Assembly: GCF_011634835.1 (NCBI RefSeq)
Contig: NZ_SIRP01000001.1
Location: forward strand, 1,252,116 to 1,316,115
Length of the DNA stretch: 64,000 nucleotides
Origin: Isoptericola sp. BMS4
GTDB lineage: Bacteria > Actinomycetota > Actinomycetes > Actinomycetales > Cellulomonadaceae
Direction of reading: 5' to 3'
Shown here: positions 34,697-42,707 of the stretch, one piece after another
How the letters are laid out: each line of letters opens with the position of its first letter
How positions within the stretch are numbered: the first letter of the stretch is position 1
Made by a program: the position numbers and the translations under genes
Notes under the pieces: model-generated
Told to the model about the DNA's origin: nothing
The model's input: the letters and a program-made list of their open reading frames with translations, nothing else
The model's database searches: none

Positions 34697-35352
34697 CGCT
34701 CTCCACCGCGACCGCGGACGAGGCCGAGCTGCCCGAGGACAGCGAGCCGGAGGACGTCGTCGCCGCGGCGACGCACTGGGCGTTCGTGTACCCGAACGGC
34801 TGGTGGCCGGTCCCGCTCGACGACGCGGAGCGGATCGACGAGCGCGTGCGTGCCGTGGTCGTGCGCCGGCTGGGGCGCCGGGACGACCAGGCGCGGGCCC
34901 GTCGCGAGGCGCGGGACCATCTCTCCCGGGCGGCGCACGGCGCGGCCGAGGAGGGCGCCATCGGGCTGACGGTGTTCAGCATGGACGTCGGGGACATGGC
35001 GATCACCGGCACCATGGCGGTCTTCCCGATCGAGGTGGGTGCCGGGACCGAGACCGACGAGCTGCTCGCGCGGATCATCGGGTCGCTCTCGGGTGCGGAC
35101 GTCGACCGTCGGACGCTCGACGACGGCTGGGTGCTGCGTGGCGTGCGGCAGAGCGATATCGAGCGGACCGACGCGGACGGCGACCCCGTCCTGCCGGAGC
35201 TCCGCGCCGACTACTGGATGGGACGGCGCGGGCTCAAGCCGGTGCTGCACGTGTCGTTCGCCACGCCGTTCGTGCCGCTCCGGACGGCGATGCTCGAACT
35301 CTTCGACGCCGTCGTCCTGTCGCTGCACCCCGTGGTGCGCGGGACGGAGTAG
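34693..35352 (+). CDS. Uncharacterised alpha/beta protein, last gene of T7SS unit B
   Basis: The GTG overlaps the previous stop (GTGA), giving 219 residues. The block WAFVYPNGWWPVPLDDAERI followed by a basic helix is shared with the last gene of unit A (26951). The C-terminal half has beta strands (VLHVSFATPFVPLRTAM) and ends LSLHPVVRGTE, against VRVNVSDIPSAEPFAVLFD in unit A. The pair appears to be a conserved accessory component found once per cargo unit. A 59-nt gap separates it from the convergent UbiA gene, marking the end of the locus. Confidence 0.68.
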   Translation: MTLSTATADEAELPEDSEPEDVVAAATHWAFVYPNGWWPVPLDDAERIDERVRAVVVRRLGRRDDQARARREARDHLSRAAHGAAEEGAIGLTVFSMDVGDMAITGTMAVFPIEVGAGTETDELLARIIGSLSGADVDRRTLDDGWVLRGVRQSDIERTDADGDPVLPELRADYWMGRRGLKPVLHVSFATPFVPLRTAMLELFDAVVLSLHPVVRGTE

Positions 35353-35411
35353 GTCGCGCCCTCGGAGCCGGACCGCCCGGTGTCGTGGCGAGGACAGCGC
35401 CCGGATGGCGC

Positions 35412-36263
35412 TCAGCCGCTCGGGGGAACGGCGGCGACGACCTGCACGACGCACGCGGCGGCCACGGCCATGCTCAGGGCGAAGGGTGCGCGGGACGCGG
35501 GGCGCAGGACCCCGGCGGCGCCGGCGCCCACCGCGAGCGCGCCGGCCGCTGCGGCGAGCGCGCCGGCCCCGGCCCCGGGCGGCCCGGTCGGCCCGAGCAG
35601 CGCCACCATGCACCCCGCGGCCAGCATGACCGGCGCCAGCACGATCGAAGCGCGCCGACCGAGGCGGTGCGGCAGCCCGCGCACCCCGGTGGCGCGGTCG
35701 TCCTCGAGGTCGGGCAGCACGTTCGCCACGTGCGCGCCCACCCCGAGCAGGGCGGCGGCCGCCACGACCCACGGCGGGACGGTGGCGCCCGCCGCGGTGA
35801 GGACGAACGCCGGCAGCAGCCCGAAGCTCACCGCGTAGGGCAGCCACGACCACGCCGTCGCCTTCAGCCCCGCGTTGTACGCCCATGCTCCGGCCACCGC
35901 CGCCAGGTGCAGCAGGCCGGGCAGGAGGCCCGTCGCCAGGGACAGGACAGCGCACGCGCCGAGCGCGCCGAGCGCCGCGGCCCGCAGCGTCCCCGGGGCG
36001 ACCGCGCCCGTGACGGTCGGCTTGTCGGCGCGCCCGACGCGCCGGTCGCGCGCCGCGTCGAGCCAGTCGTTGCTCCACCCGACGGACAGCTGCCCGGCGC
36101 CGACGGCGGTGGTGACCAGCACGGCCGTGCCCGTCGTCGGGGAGACCCGCAGCGCGAGGGCCAGCGCGAACAACGTGACGACGGCCGCCGGGGCCGGGTG
36201 CGTCGCCGCCACCAGGCCGCGCGCCCGGCCACCCGCCGTCGACATCGCCGGGTCAGCGGACAT
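35412..36263 (-). CDS. UbiA-family prenyltransferase
   Basis: This is an integral membrane aromatic prenyltransferase of 283 residues with about eight to nine hydrophobic segments. The two Asp-rich motifs that bind prenyl diphosphate and Mg2+ are present: NDWLDAARDRRVGRADKP near residue 65 and DLEDDRATG near residue 185. It is transcribed divergently from a type III polyketide synthase operon across 125 bp, so its substrate may be the polyketide-derived phenol or quinone rather than a menaquinone precursor. The prenyl donor could come from the synthase at the start of the window, but nothing shows this. Confidence 0.87.
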   Translation of the reverse strand: MSADPAMSTAGGRARGLVAATHPAPAAVVTLFALALALRVSPTTGTAVLVTTAVGAGQLSVGWSNDWLDAARDRRVGRADKPTVTGAVAPGTLRAAALGALGACAVLSLATGLLPGLLHLAAVAGAWAYNAGLKATAWSWLPYAVSFGLLPAFVLTAAGATVPPWVVAAAALLGVGAHVANVLPDLEDDRATGVRGLPHRLGRRASIVLAPVMLAAGCMVALLGPTGPPGAGAGALAAAAGALAVGAGAAGVLRPASRAPFALSMAVAAACVVQVVAAVPPSG

Positions 36264-36387
36264 GCCCGGAACCTACCTGGCCCCGCCGTCCTCCGCCGAC
36301 CGGAGAGCCGGAGAGTTGGCGGCGGACTCGCCCGGGTCGCCGCCCGCCGAGGGGCGGGGTCCGACGTGTGGTGCCAGGATGCCAGGC

Positions 36388-37470
36388 ATGGCGCGCGTGC
36401 TCGCGGTCGCCCCCGCGCTGCCGGGGCAGCCGCACCCGCAGGAGCGGATCGCCGACGTCGTCGTGCCTCTGCTCGCCCCGGCGGGTCCCCGGCGGGCGCT
36501 GGCCCACCGGCTGCACGCCGCGGCCGGGGTGCGGACCCGCCACCTCGCGCTCCCGCTCGAGCGGTACGCCGAGCTGTCCGGGTTCGGCGACGCGAACGCC
36601 CACTTCGCCCGCGAGGCGGCGGCGCTCGCCGAGCGGGCGTGCCGGTCGGCGCTCGCGGCGGCGGGCGTGGCGGCCGACGACGTCGACCTGCTGTTCTTCA
36701 CGTCCGTCACCGGGATCGGCGCGCCGTCGCTGGACGCGGACCTCGTCGCCAGGCTGGGCCTGCGGCCCGACGTCCGCCGGGTGCCGTCCTTCGGGCTGGG
36801 GTGCGCCGCGGGCGCGGCGGGGCTGGGTCACCTGTACGAGCACCTCGTCGGGCACCCGGACCGGGTGGCGCTGCTCGTGTCGGTGGAGCTGTGCTCCCTG
36901 ACCTTCCAGCGCGACGACTCCTCGACGGCGAACCTCGTGTCGTCCGGGCTGTTCGGGGACGGGGCGAGCGCCGTCGTCGTCGCGGGGGACGACGTGGCGG
37001 GGCCGGCGGGGGCCGTGGCACCGCGGATGGTGGACGCCCGGGGCCGCCTGTACCCGGGGACGGCGGCACATCTGGGATGGGAGGTGCGCGACGGCGGGTT
37101 CGGCATCGTGCTCTCGCCCGAGCTGCCGGGGCTGCTGCGGGCGCACCTCGCGGGCGACGTCAAGGCGCTCCTCGACCCGCACGGCCTCGACCTGGCCGAC
37201 GTCGGCACCTGGGTCGTGCACGCCGGCGGCCCCAAGGTGATCGACGCCGTCCGTGACGCGCTCGGCCTGTCCGACGGCGCCGTCGCGCGGTCGTGGGCGG
37301 CACTCGCCGCCCAGGGGAACCTGTCGTCGTCGTCCGTGCTCCACGTGCTGGCCGCGACGCTCGCCGACGGCGCGCCGGCGCCGGGGGAGTGGGCCGTCCT
37401 CATGGCGTTCGGGCCGGGTGTGGCGACGGAGCTGGTGCTGCTGCGCGGCGCCGGGGCGGAGGGGCCGTGA
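36388..37470 (+). CDS. Type III polyketide synthase (alkylresorcinol-synthase type)
   Basis: This is a chalcone-synthase-fold enzyme of 360 residues, a normal length. It would extend a fatty acyl-CoA or other starter with malonyl-CoA and cyclise the chain. The catalytic triad is complete: Cys139 in FGLGCAAGAAG, His278 in WVVHAGGPKV, and Asn311 in QGNLSSSSV. The ATG at 36388 was preferred; another in-frame ATG lies 9 nt upstream. The stop overlaps the methyltransferase GTG. The neighbours (methyltransferase, flavin hydroxylase, UbiA) point to a phenolic lipid or alkylquinone product. Confidence 0.9.
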   Translation: MARVLAVAPALPGQPHPQERIADVVVPLLAPAGPRRALAHRLHAAAGVRTRHLALPLERYAELSGFGDANAHFAREAAALAERACRSALAAAGVAADDVDLLFFTSVTGIGAPSLDADLVARLGLRPDVRRVPSFGLGCAAGAAGLGHLYEHLVGHPDRVALLVSVELCSLTFQRDDSSTANLVSSGLFGDGASAVVVAGDDVAGPAGAVAPRMVDARGRLYPGTAAHLGWEVRDGGFGIVLSPELPGLLRAHLAGDVKALLDPHGLDLADVGTWVVHAGGPKVIDAVRDALGLSDGAVARSWAALAAQGNLSSSSVLHVLAATLADGAPAPGEWAVLMAFGPGVATELVLLRGAGAEGP

Positions 37471-38027
37471 GCGTGCTGGCGTACGGGCTGCTCGTGCTCG
37501 CCACCGGGTTCGAACGGCTCGCGGAGCTCGTGGTCTCGGCCCGGCACGCCCGCTGGTCGTTCGCCCGGGGCGGCGTCGAGTCGGGCCGGGGGCACTTCCC
37601 CGCGATGGTGGCGCTGCACACCGGGCTGCTCGTGGCGTGCGTCGTGGAGGTCCTGGTGGCCGACCGTCCGTTCCTGCCGTGGCTCGGCTGGCCGATGCTG
37701 GTGCTCGTGGTCGCGAGCCAGGGGCTGCGGTGGTGGTGCATCGCCGTCCTCGGGCCGCGGTGGAACACCCGGGTGATCGTCGTGCCGGGGATGCCGCTGG
37801 TGCGTCGCGGGCCGTACCGGTGGCTGCCGCACCCCAACTACGTCGCGGTCGTCGTCGAGGGCGTCGCGCTGCCGCTGGTGCACACGGCATGGGTCACGGC
37901 GCTCGCGTTCACGGTGCTGAACGCGTGGCTGCTGCTGAGCTTCCGGATCCCCGCCGAGGAGCGCGCCCTGCGGGCGGCCGGGCCGACGGCGAGCCGTCCT
38001 GGCGCCGCGGGCCGCGAGCGGCCCTGA
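37467..38027 (+). CDS. ICMT-family membrane methyltransferase
   Basis: This 186-residue membrane protein has four to five helices. The C-terminal part carries the isoprenylcysteine methyltransferase signature: RRGPYRWLPHPNYVAVVVEG and the terminal EERAL motif. Relatives in polyketide clusters, such as SrsB, methylate a phenolic lipid ring rather than a prenyl-cysteine. The GTG start overlaps the polyketide synthase stop, and the stop overlaps the monooxygenase ATG. The methylation site (C or O) cannot be told from the sequence. Confidence 0.85.
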   Translation: MSVLAYGLLVLATGFERLAELVVSARHARWSFARGGVESGRGHFPAMVALHTGLLVACVVEVLVADRPFLPWLGWPMLVLVVASQGLRWWCIAVLGPRWNTRVIVVPGMPLVRRGPYRWLPHPNYVAVVVEGVALPLVHTAWVTALAFTVLNAWLLLSFRIPAEERALRAAGPTASRPGAAGRERP

Positions 38028-39064
38028 TGCGCGAGCTGGACACGGACGTCCTGGTGGCCGGTGGCGGCCCCGTGGGGCTCGCGGCCGCGATCGAGGCACG
38101 GCGGGCGGGTCTCGACGTCGTCGTGCTGGAGCCGCGCCCGGCGCCTGTGGACAAGGCGTGCGGCGAGGGCCTGATGCCGGGGACCCTCGAGGCAGCCCGC
38201 CGCCTGGGGGTCGACCCGCCCGGGTGGGCGCTGCACGGCATCTCCTACCGCCAGGGCGCCCGCGCCGTCGACCACCGGTTCGCCTCGGGGCCGGGGCGCG
38301 GCGTGCGTCGGACGGCGCTGCACGCGGAGCTCCACGCGGCCGCGGTCGCAGCGGGCGCGACGGTCCTGAGGGGACGCGCGGCGGAGGTGCGCCAGGACGA
38401 CGGCTCCGTGACGGCGGGCGGCGTGCGCGCGCGGTGGCTGCTCGGGTGCGACGGCCTGCACTCGCGGGTGCGGCGGGAGGCGGGTCTCGAGGCGCGCGCG
38501 GTCCGCGGCGCCGGAGGACTGCGGCGTCGGTTCGGGCTGCGGCGGCACTACCGGGTCGCGCCGTGGTCGGACCTGGTGGAGGTCCACTGGGGCCCGCGGG
38601 TCGAGGCGTACGTCACACCGGTCGCGGCCGACGCCGTGGGGGTGGCGCTCCTCGGGCCGGCGGGGACGCGGTTCGACGCCGAGCTGGCGACCCTGCCGGA
38701 GCTCGCGGACCGCCTGGACGGCGCCGAGCCGAGCGGCGCCGTGCGCGGCGCCGGCCCGCTGCGCGTGCGCAGCGCGGCTCGTGCGGCCGGGCGCGTCATG
38801 CTGGTGGGCGACGCGGCGGGGTATGTCGATGCCCTGACCGGCGAGGGGCTGCGGGTGGGGTTCGCGCAGGCCAGGGCGGTGGTGGCGCACCTCGGCGACC
38901 CCGCAGGCTACGAGAGCGCATGGCGGCGGGTCACGCGCGACTACCGCCGGCTCACCGGGGCGCTGGTGGCGGCGGCGACCTCCCCGGCACGGCGCGCGGT
39001 GGTGCCGGTGGCGGCGCGTGCGCCATGGTGGTTCGGCGGGGTCGTGGAGCGGCTGGCCCGGTGA
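38027..39064 (+). CDS. FAD-dependent monooxygenase of the phenolic lipid cluster
   Basis: This 345-residue flavoprotein has the N-terminal FAD motif VLVAGGGPVGLAAAIEA, a middle GCDGLHSRVRR motif (DG fingerprint) and a C-terminal GRVMLVGDAAGYVDALTGEG (GD motif). These are the hallmarks of the p-hydroxybenzoate hydroxylase and geranylgeranyl reductase superfamily. The residues KACGEGLMP near 45 are common in the geranylgeranyl-reductase-like branch. In this operon the likely step is ring hydroxylation of an alkylresorcinol toward a quinone; reduction of a prenyl chain is an alternative. It overlaps the previous gene at TGATG. Confidence 0.85.
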   Translation: MRELDTDVLVAGGGPVGLAAAIEARRAGLDVVVLEPRPAPVDKACGEGLMPGTLEAARRLGVDPPGWALHGISYRQGARAVDHRFASGPGRGVRRTALHAELHAAAVAAGATVLRGRAAEVRQDDGSVTAGGVRARWLLGCDGLHSRVRREAGLEARAVRGAGGLRRRFGLRRHYRVAPWSDLVEVHWGPRVEAYVTPVAADAVGVALLGPAGTRFDAELATLPELADRLDGAEPSGAVRGAGPLRVRSAARAAGRVMLVGDAAGYVDALTGEGLRVGFAQARAVVAHLGDPAGYESAWRRVTRDYRRLTGALVAAATSPARRAVVPVAARAPWWFGGVVERLAR

Positions 39065-39162
39065 CGCCGGAAGGAGCCCGAGGCAACCGCTCTCACGATG
39101 AGAGATGACCCGTTCACAAGACGAGACGGTTGTGTCATCCTGAGTCAGGCTGGACCCTGAAA

Positions 39163-39180
39163 GGTGAGGTAACCCTCACC
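39163..39180. promoter_or_regulatory. Inverted repeat upstream of ferredoxin reductase
   Basis: GGTGAGG-TAAC-CCTCACC is a perfect 7-bp inverted repeat in the 187-nt gap, 70 nt before the GTG of the next gene. It could be an operator. It resembles iron boxes only loosely (about 12 of 19 positions) and its arm spacing differs. Confidence 0.35.
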
Positions 39181-39250
39181 GCCGCGAGGGGAATCCCTCC
39201 TAGAATCGAATGCCACGCACTCCACCCCGATCCGGAAGGCGCATCTCGTC

Positions 39251-40657
39251 GTGAGCAGCACCCGACCACTGCGCGTCGCCATCGTCGGCGCAGGCCCCGC
39301 GGGCATCTACGCCGCGGACATCCTGTCGAAGACCGACCTCGACGTGAGCATCGACCTCTTCGAACGCCTCCCCGCGCCGTTCGGGCTCGTGCGCTACGGC
39401 GTCGCGCCCGACCACCCGCGCATCAAGGGGATCGTCAACGCCCTGCACAAGGTGCTGAGCAAGGGCGACGTGCGGCTCCTGGCGAACGTGGACTACGGCG
39501 TCGACCTCAAGCTCGACGACCTGCGCCAGTTCTACGACGCCGTGATCTTCTCCACCGGGGCCATCCGGGACGCCGCGCTGCCGGTGCCGGGCATCGACCT
39601 CGAGGGCTCCTACGGCGCCGCGGACTTCGTGTCCTGGTACGACGGCCACCCGGACGTGCCGCGCACGTGGCCGCTGGACGCCAAGGAGGTCGCCGTCCTC
39701 GGCGCCGGGAACGTCGCGCTCGACGTCGCCCGCATCCTCGCCAAGCACGCGGACGACCTGCTGCCGACCGAGATCCCGGCGAACGTCTACGACATCCTCA
39801 AGGCCTCGCTGGTCACCGACGTGCACGTCTTCGCCCGCCGCGGGCCCGCCCAGGTGAAGTTCTCCCCGCTGGAGCTGCGCGAGCTCGGGCACGTGCCCGA
39901 CGTCGACATCGTGGTCTACCCCGAGGACTTCGACTTCGACGAGGGGTCGATGGAGGCGGTCGAGGCGTCGAACCAGACCAAGCAGGTCGTCAAGACCCTC
40001 ACGGACTGGACGCTCGTCGAGCCGTCGACGCAGAAAGCCTCGCGCCGCATCCACCTGCACTTCCTGCACGCGCCGTCCGAGATCACCGGCGACGACGGCA
40101 AGGTCACCGGCGTGCGCACCGAGCGCACCGCGCTCCAGGGCGACGGCACCGTCAAGGGCACCGGCGAGTTCCACGACTGGCCCGTCCAGGCCGTGTACCG
40201 GGCCGTCGGCTACTTCGGCTCGCCGCTGGCGGAGATCCCCTTCGACGAGCTGAAGGGCGTCATCTCCAACCGCGAGGGCCGCGTGGTCGACATGGACGGC
40301 GACCACCTGCCCGGCGTGTACGCCACGGGGTGGATCAAGCGCGGGCCCGTGGGCCTCATCGGCCACACCAAGTCCGACGCGTCGGAGACGGTGCGCCACC
40401 TCGTCGAGGACGTCACCGGCGTGGGCGACGGCGGCGACGTCGCGGCCGGCGACCCGGCGGGCGGCCGCACGGCCACGCACGGCGACCCGCAGGCGGTGCT
40501 CGACTTCCTCGTCGACCGCGGCGTCGAGGTCGTCGAGTGGTCCGAGTTCGAGCTGCTCGACGCGCACGAGCGGTCGCTGGGCGAGCCGCACGGGCGCGAG
40601 CGCATCAAGGTCGTGCCGCGCGACGAGATGATCGAGATCGCCAAGGGCCGCGCCTGA
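39251..40657 (+). CDS. fprA: Ferredoxin-NADP reductase, adrenodoxin-reductase type
   Basis: This 468-residue flavoprotein transfers electrons between NADPH and ferredoxin. The FAD motif is VAIVGAGPAGIYAADIL, and the NADP motif VAVLGAGNVALDVARIL lies around residue 155. RRGPAQVKFSPLELREL and VYRAVGYFG match the FprA/adrenodoxin reductase family. The C-terminal region includes GWIKRGPVGLIGHTKSDA, a family hallmark. It starts with GTG and is followed by a strong hairpin, so it is probably transcribed alone. Length and motifs are normal. Confidence 0.92.
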   Translation: MSSTRPLRVAIVGAGPAGIYAADILSKTDLDVSIDLFERLPAPFGLVRYGVAPDHPRIKGIVNALHKVLSKGDVRLLANVDYGVDLKLDDLRQFYDAVIFSTGAIRDAALPVPGIDLEGSYGAADFVSWYDGHPDVPRTWPLDAKEVAVLGAGNVALDVARILAKHADDLLPTEIPANVYDILKASLVTDVHVFARRGPAQVKFSPLELRELGHVPDVDIVVYPEDFDFDEGSMEAVEASNQTKQVVKTLTDWTLVEPSTQKASRRIHLHFLHAPSEITGDDGKVTGVRTERTALQGDGTVKGTGEFHDWPVQAVYRAVGYFGSPLAEIPFDELKGVISNREGRVVDMDGDHLPGVYATGWIKRGPVGLIGHTKSDASETVRHLVEDVTGVGDGGDVAAGDPAGGRTATHGDPQAVLDFLVDRGVEVVEWSEFELLDAHERSLGEPHGRERIKVVPRDEMIEIAKGRA

Positions 40658-40678
40658 CGCACCCGCGGCGAGGCGCCA

Positions 40679-40729
40679 CGAGGCCCCGCCGAGGCAGCGC
40701 TCCGTGAGCGCCGTCTCGGCGGGGCCTCG
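40679..40729 (+). terminator. Hairpin terminator after fprA
   Basis: A 15-bp perfect stem (CGAGGCCCCGCCGAG and its complement, 40679-40693 and 40715-40729) has a 21-nt loop that itself can pair (GCGCT/AGCGC). It begins 22 nt after the fprA stop. There is no T-tract, as is usual for GC-rich actinobacterial hairpins. Confidence 0.7.
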
Positions 40730-40836
40730 CGCCGCGCCGGGCCCGCACGGGAACCCGTCGGGCGGCCGGAGCGTTCCCTGCGTAGGACTCGCCGGCGTCT
40801 GCCCGGCGGGCGGTACGGAAGGAGACGGCAGGGCAC

Positions 40837-41733
40837 ATGGGCGGCCATCACCACTTCAACGGCCTCAAGACGGTCGTCCTCTTCGGCGTCATGTGGGCCG
40901 TCGTGCTCGGCCTGTGGGCCCTGTTCTTCCGCGGCAGCCAGAGCATGCTGTTCCTCTTCACCGCGGTCGGCCTCGTCATGACGTTCGTCGGGTACTGGAA
41001 CTCCGACAAGATCGCCATCCGCGCGATGCACGCCTACCCCGTGACCGAGCTCGAGGCGCCGGAGATGTACCGGATCGTCCGCGAGCTGTCGACGGCGGCC
41101 CGGCAGCCGATGCCGCGGCTGTACATCTCGCCCACCCAGGCGCCGAACGCCTTCGCGACCGGGCGCAACCCCAAGAACGCCGCCGTCTGCTGCACCGAGG
41201 GGATCCTGCGGCTGCTGGACGAGCGCGAGCTGCGCGGGGTGCTCGGGCACGAGCTGATGCACGTGTACAACCGCGACATCCTCACCTCCTCGGTCGCGTC
41301 GGCGATGGCCGGCGTGATCACGTCCCTGGCGCAGTTCCTGCTGTTCTTCGGCGGCGGCGACAGGCGCGAGGGCGGCAACCCGCTCGCCGCGCTCGCCATG
41401 GCCTTCCTGGCGCCCGTCGCGGCGATGCTCATCCAGATGGCGATCTCGCGCACCCGTGAGTACGACGCGGACGAGGACGGCGCCAAGCTCACCGGCGACC
41501 CGATGGCGCTGGCCTCGGCGCTGCGCAAGCTGGAGTCGGGGACGGCGAAGGCGCCGCTGCCGCAGACCCGCGAGCTGCAGAACGTCTCCCACCTCATGCT
41601 CGCCAACCCGTTCCGCGGCGCGGGCATGGCGAAGCTGTTCTCCACCCACCCGCCGATGGCCGAGCGGATCAAGCGCCTGGAGGGCATGGCGGGCGGCACG
41701 GGCTTCGGCGAGGGCGGCATCACCCGCTACTGA
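40837..41733 (+). CDS. htpX: HtpX-type membrane zinc metalloprotease
   Basis: This 298-residue membrane protease takes part in quality control of membrane proteins. Two N-terminal helices ([37 protein letters not shown]) precede the catalytic motif HELMH (His138, Glu139, His142). The third zinc ligand is likely the Glu in [11 protein letters not shown] further pair of hydrophobic segments lies between. The N-terminal GGHHHF and [16 protein letters not shown] are typical of actinobacterial HtpX. It probably has its own promoter in the 180-nt upstream gap. Confidence 0.93.
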   Translation: MGGHHHFNGLKTVVLFGVMWAVVLGLWALFFRGSQSMLFLFTAVGLVMTFVGYWNSDKIAIRAMHAYPVTELEAPEMYRIVRELSTAARQPMPRLYISPTQAPNAFATGRNPKNAAVCCTEGILRLLDERELRGVLGHELMHVYNRDILTSSVASAMAGVITSLAQFLLFFGGGDRREGGNPLAALAMAFLAPVAAMLIQMAISRTREYDADEDGAKLTGDPMALASALRKLESGTAKAPLPQTRELQNVSHLMLANPFRGAGMAKLFSTHPPMAERIKRLEGMAGGTGFGEGGITRY

Positions 41734-41769
41734 CCGGTACGCCCGGCCGGGTGGCTACCCTGGCTGGCG

Positions 41770-42672
41770 ATGACCTCGACGCAGCGCCCGCCCGACGTCC
41801 TGCCCGACGACGCGCCCGACGACCTGGGCCGAGCCCGTCCCGGTGACCGGAAGGAGTCCGCCGGCGGGGCGCCGGACCCCGAGCACCGCCTGCGCCGCTG
41901 GGAGCGCGCCGTGGAGTGGCCGCTCGTGGGGGTGGCCGCGCTCTTCCTGGTCGCCTACGCCGTGCCCGTGGTGATGCCGGACGCGTCCGTGGGGCTGCGC
42001 CGTGCCTGCGCCTGGATGATGTGGGCCACCTGGGGCGCGTTCGTGGTCGACTACGCCGCGCGGCTGGCGCTGACCTCCCGGCGGTGGCACTTCGTGTGGA
42101 CGCACCCGCTGGACCTGGCGGTGCTGGCCCTGCCCCTGCTGCGCCCCCTGCGCCTCGTCCTGCTCGTCTCGGCTCTCCTGCGGCTCAAGCGGGCGGGATC
42201 GCGGCACCTGCGCGGCGAGGTGGTGACGTTCGCGGCGGCCGGCACGGCCCTGCTCGTGCTGACGGGCGCGCTCGCCATCACGCAGGCGGAGCGTGGCGCG
42301 CCGGGGTCGTCGATCGCGAACCTGGGCGACGGCTTCTGGTGGGCGATGGTGACGATGTCGACGGTGGGGTACGGCGACATGTACCCGGTCACCGTCGTCG
42401 GCCGGGTCGTCGCCGTCGGCATGATGCTCGGCGGCATCGCGCTGCTCGGCGTCGTCACCGCGACCCTGGCGTCGTGGCTCGTGGAGCAGGTCGACGCCAC
42501 GACCGAGGCCGAGCACCACGCGACGCGCGGGCAGGTCGAGGAGATGCGTGCCGAGATGCGCGCGGAGCTGCGGGCGATGCGGGCGGCGCTCGCGGACGCC
42601 GCGGCCCGGGTCACGGACCACGACGCTGCGGTCACGAACCGTGCCGACGACGGGTCACCCCCGCGTCGCTGA
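41770..42672 (+). CDS. Six-helix potassium channel (first of tandem pair)
   Basis: This 300-residue channel has an arginine/lysine-containing fourth helix region (LRPLRLVLLVSALLRLKRAG), a pore helix and the selectivity filter TVGYGDMYP. Six hydrophobic segments fit a voltage-gated-like K+ channel subunit. The C-terminus is a charged coiled-coil (EEMRAEMRAELRAMRAALAD) that could support tetramer assembly. The next gene is a close paralogue sharing the motif order, including GRVVAVGMMLGGIALLGVVT. A function in K+ flux or membrane potential is expected. Confidence 0.9.
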   Translation: MTSTQRPPDVLPDDAPDDLGRARPGDRKESAGGAPDPEHRLRRWERAVEWPLVGVAALFLVAYAVPVVMPDASVGLRRACAWMMWATWGAFVVDYAARLALTSRRWHFVWTHPLDLAVLALPLLRPLRLVLLVSALLRLKRAGSRHLRGEVVTFAAAGTALLVLTGALAITQAERGAPGSSIANLGDGFWWAMVTMSTVGYGDMYPVTVVGRVVAVGMMLGGIALLGVVTATLASWLVEQVDATTEAEHHATRGQVEEMRAEMRAELRAMRAALADAAARVTDHDAAVTNRADDGSPPRR

Positions 42673-42707
42673 GCGCGGCGATGAGCCTTCTGGCAGGCTG
42701 ACCAGCG

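Noticed and set aside
24437..35352. Prophage or integrative element covering the cargo units
   Set aside because: No integrase, transposase, att-like direct repeats at the borders or tRNA junction was seen.
39163..39180. Iron box before fprA
   Set aside because: Only about 12 of 19 positions fit and the arm spacing differs from IdeR/DmdR sites. It is kept as a generic inverted repeat.
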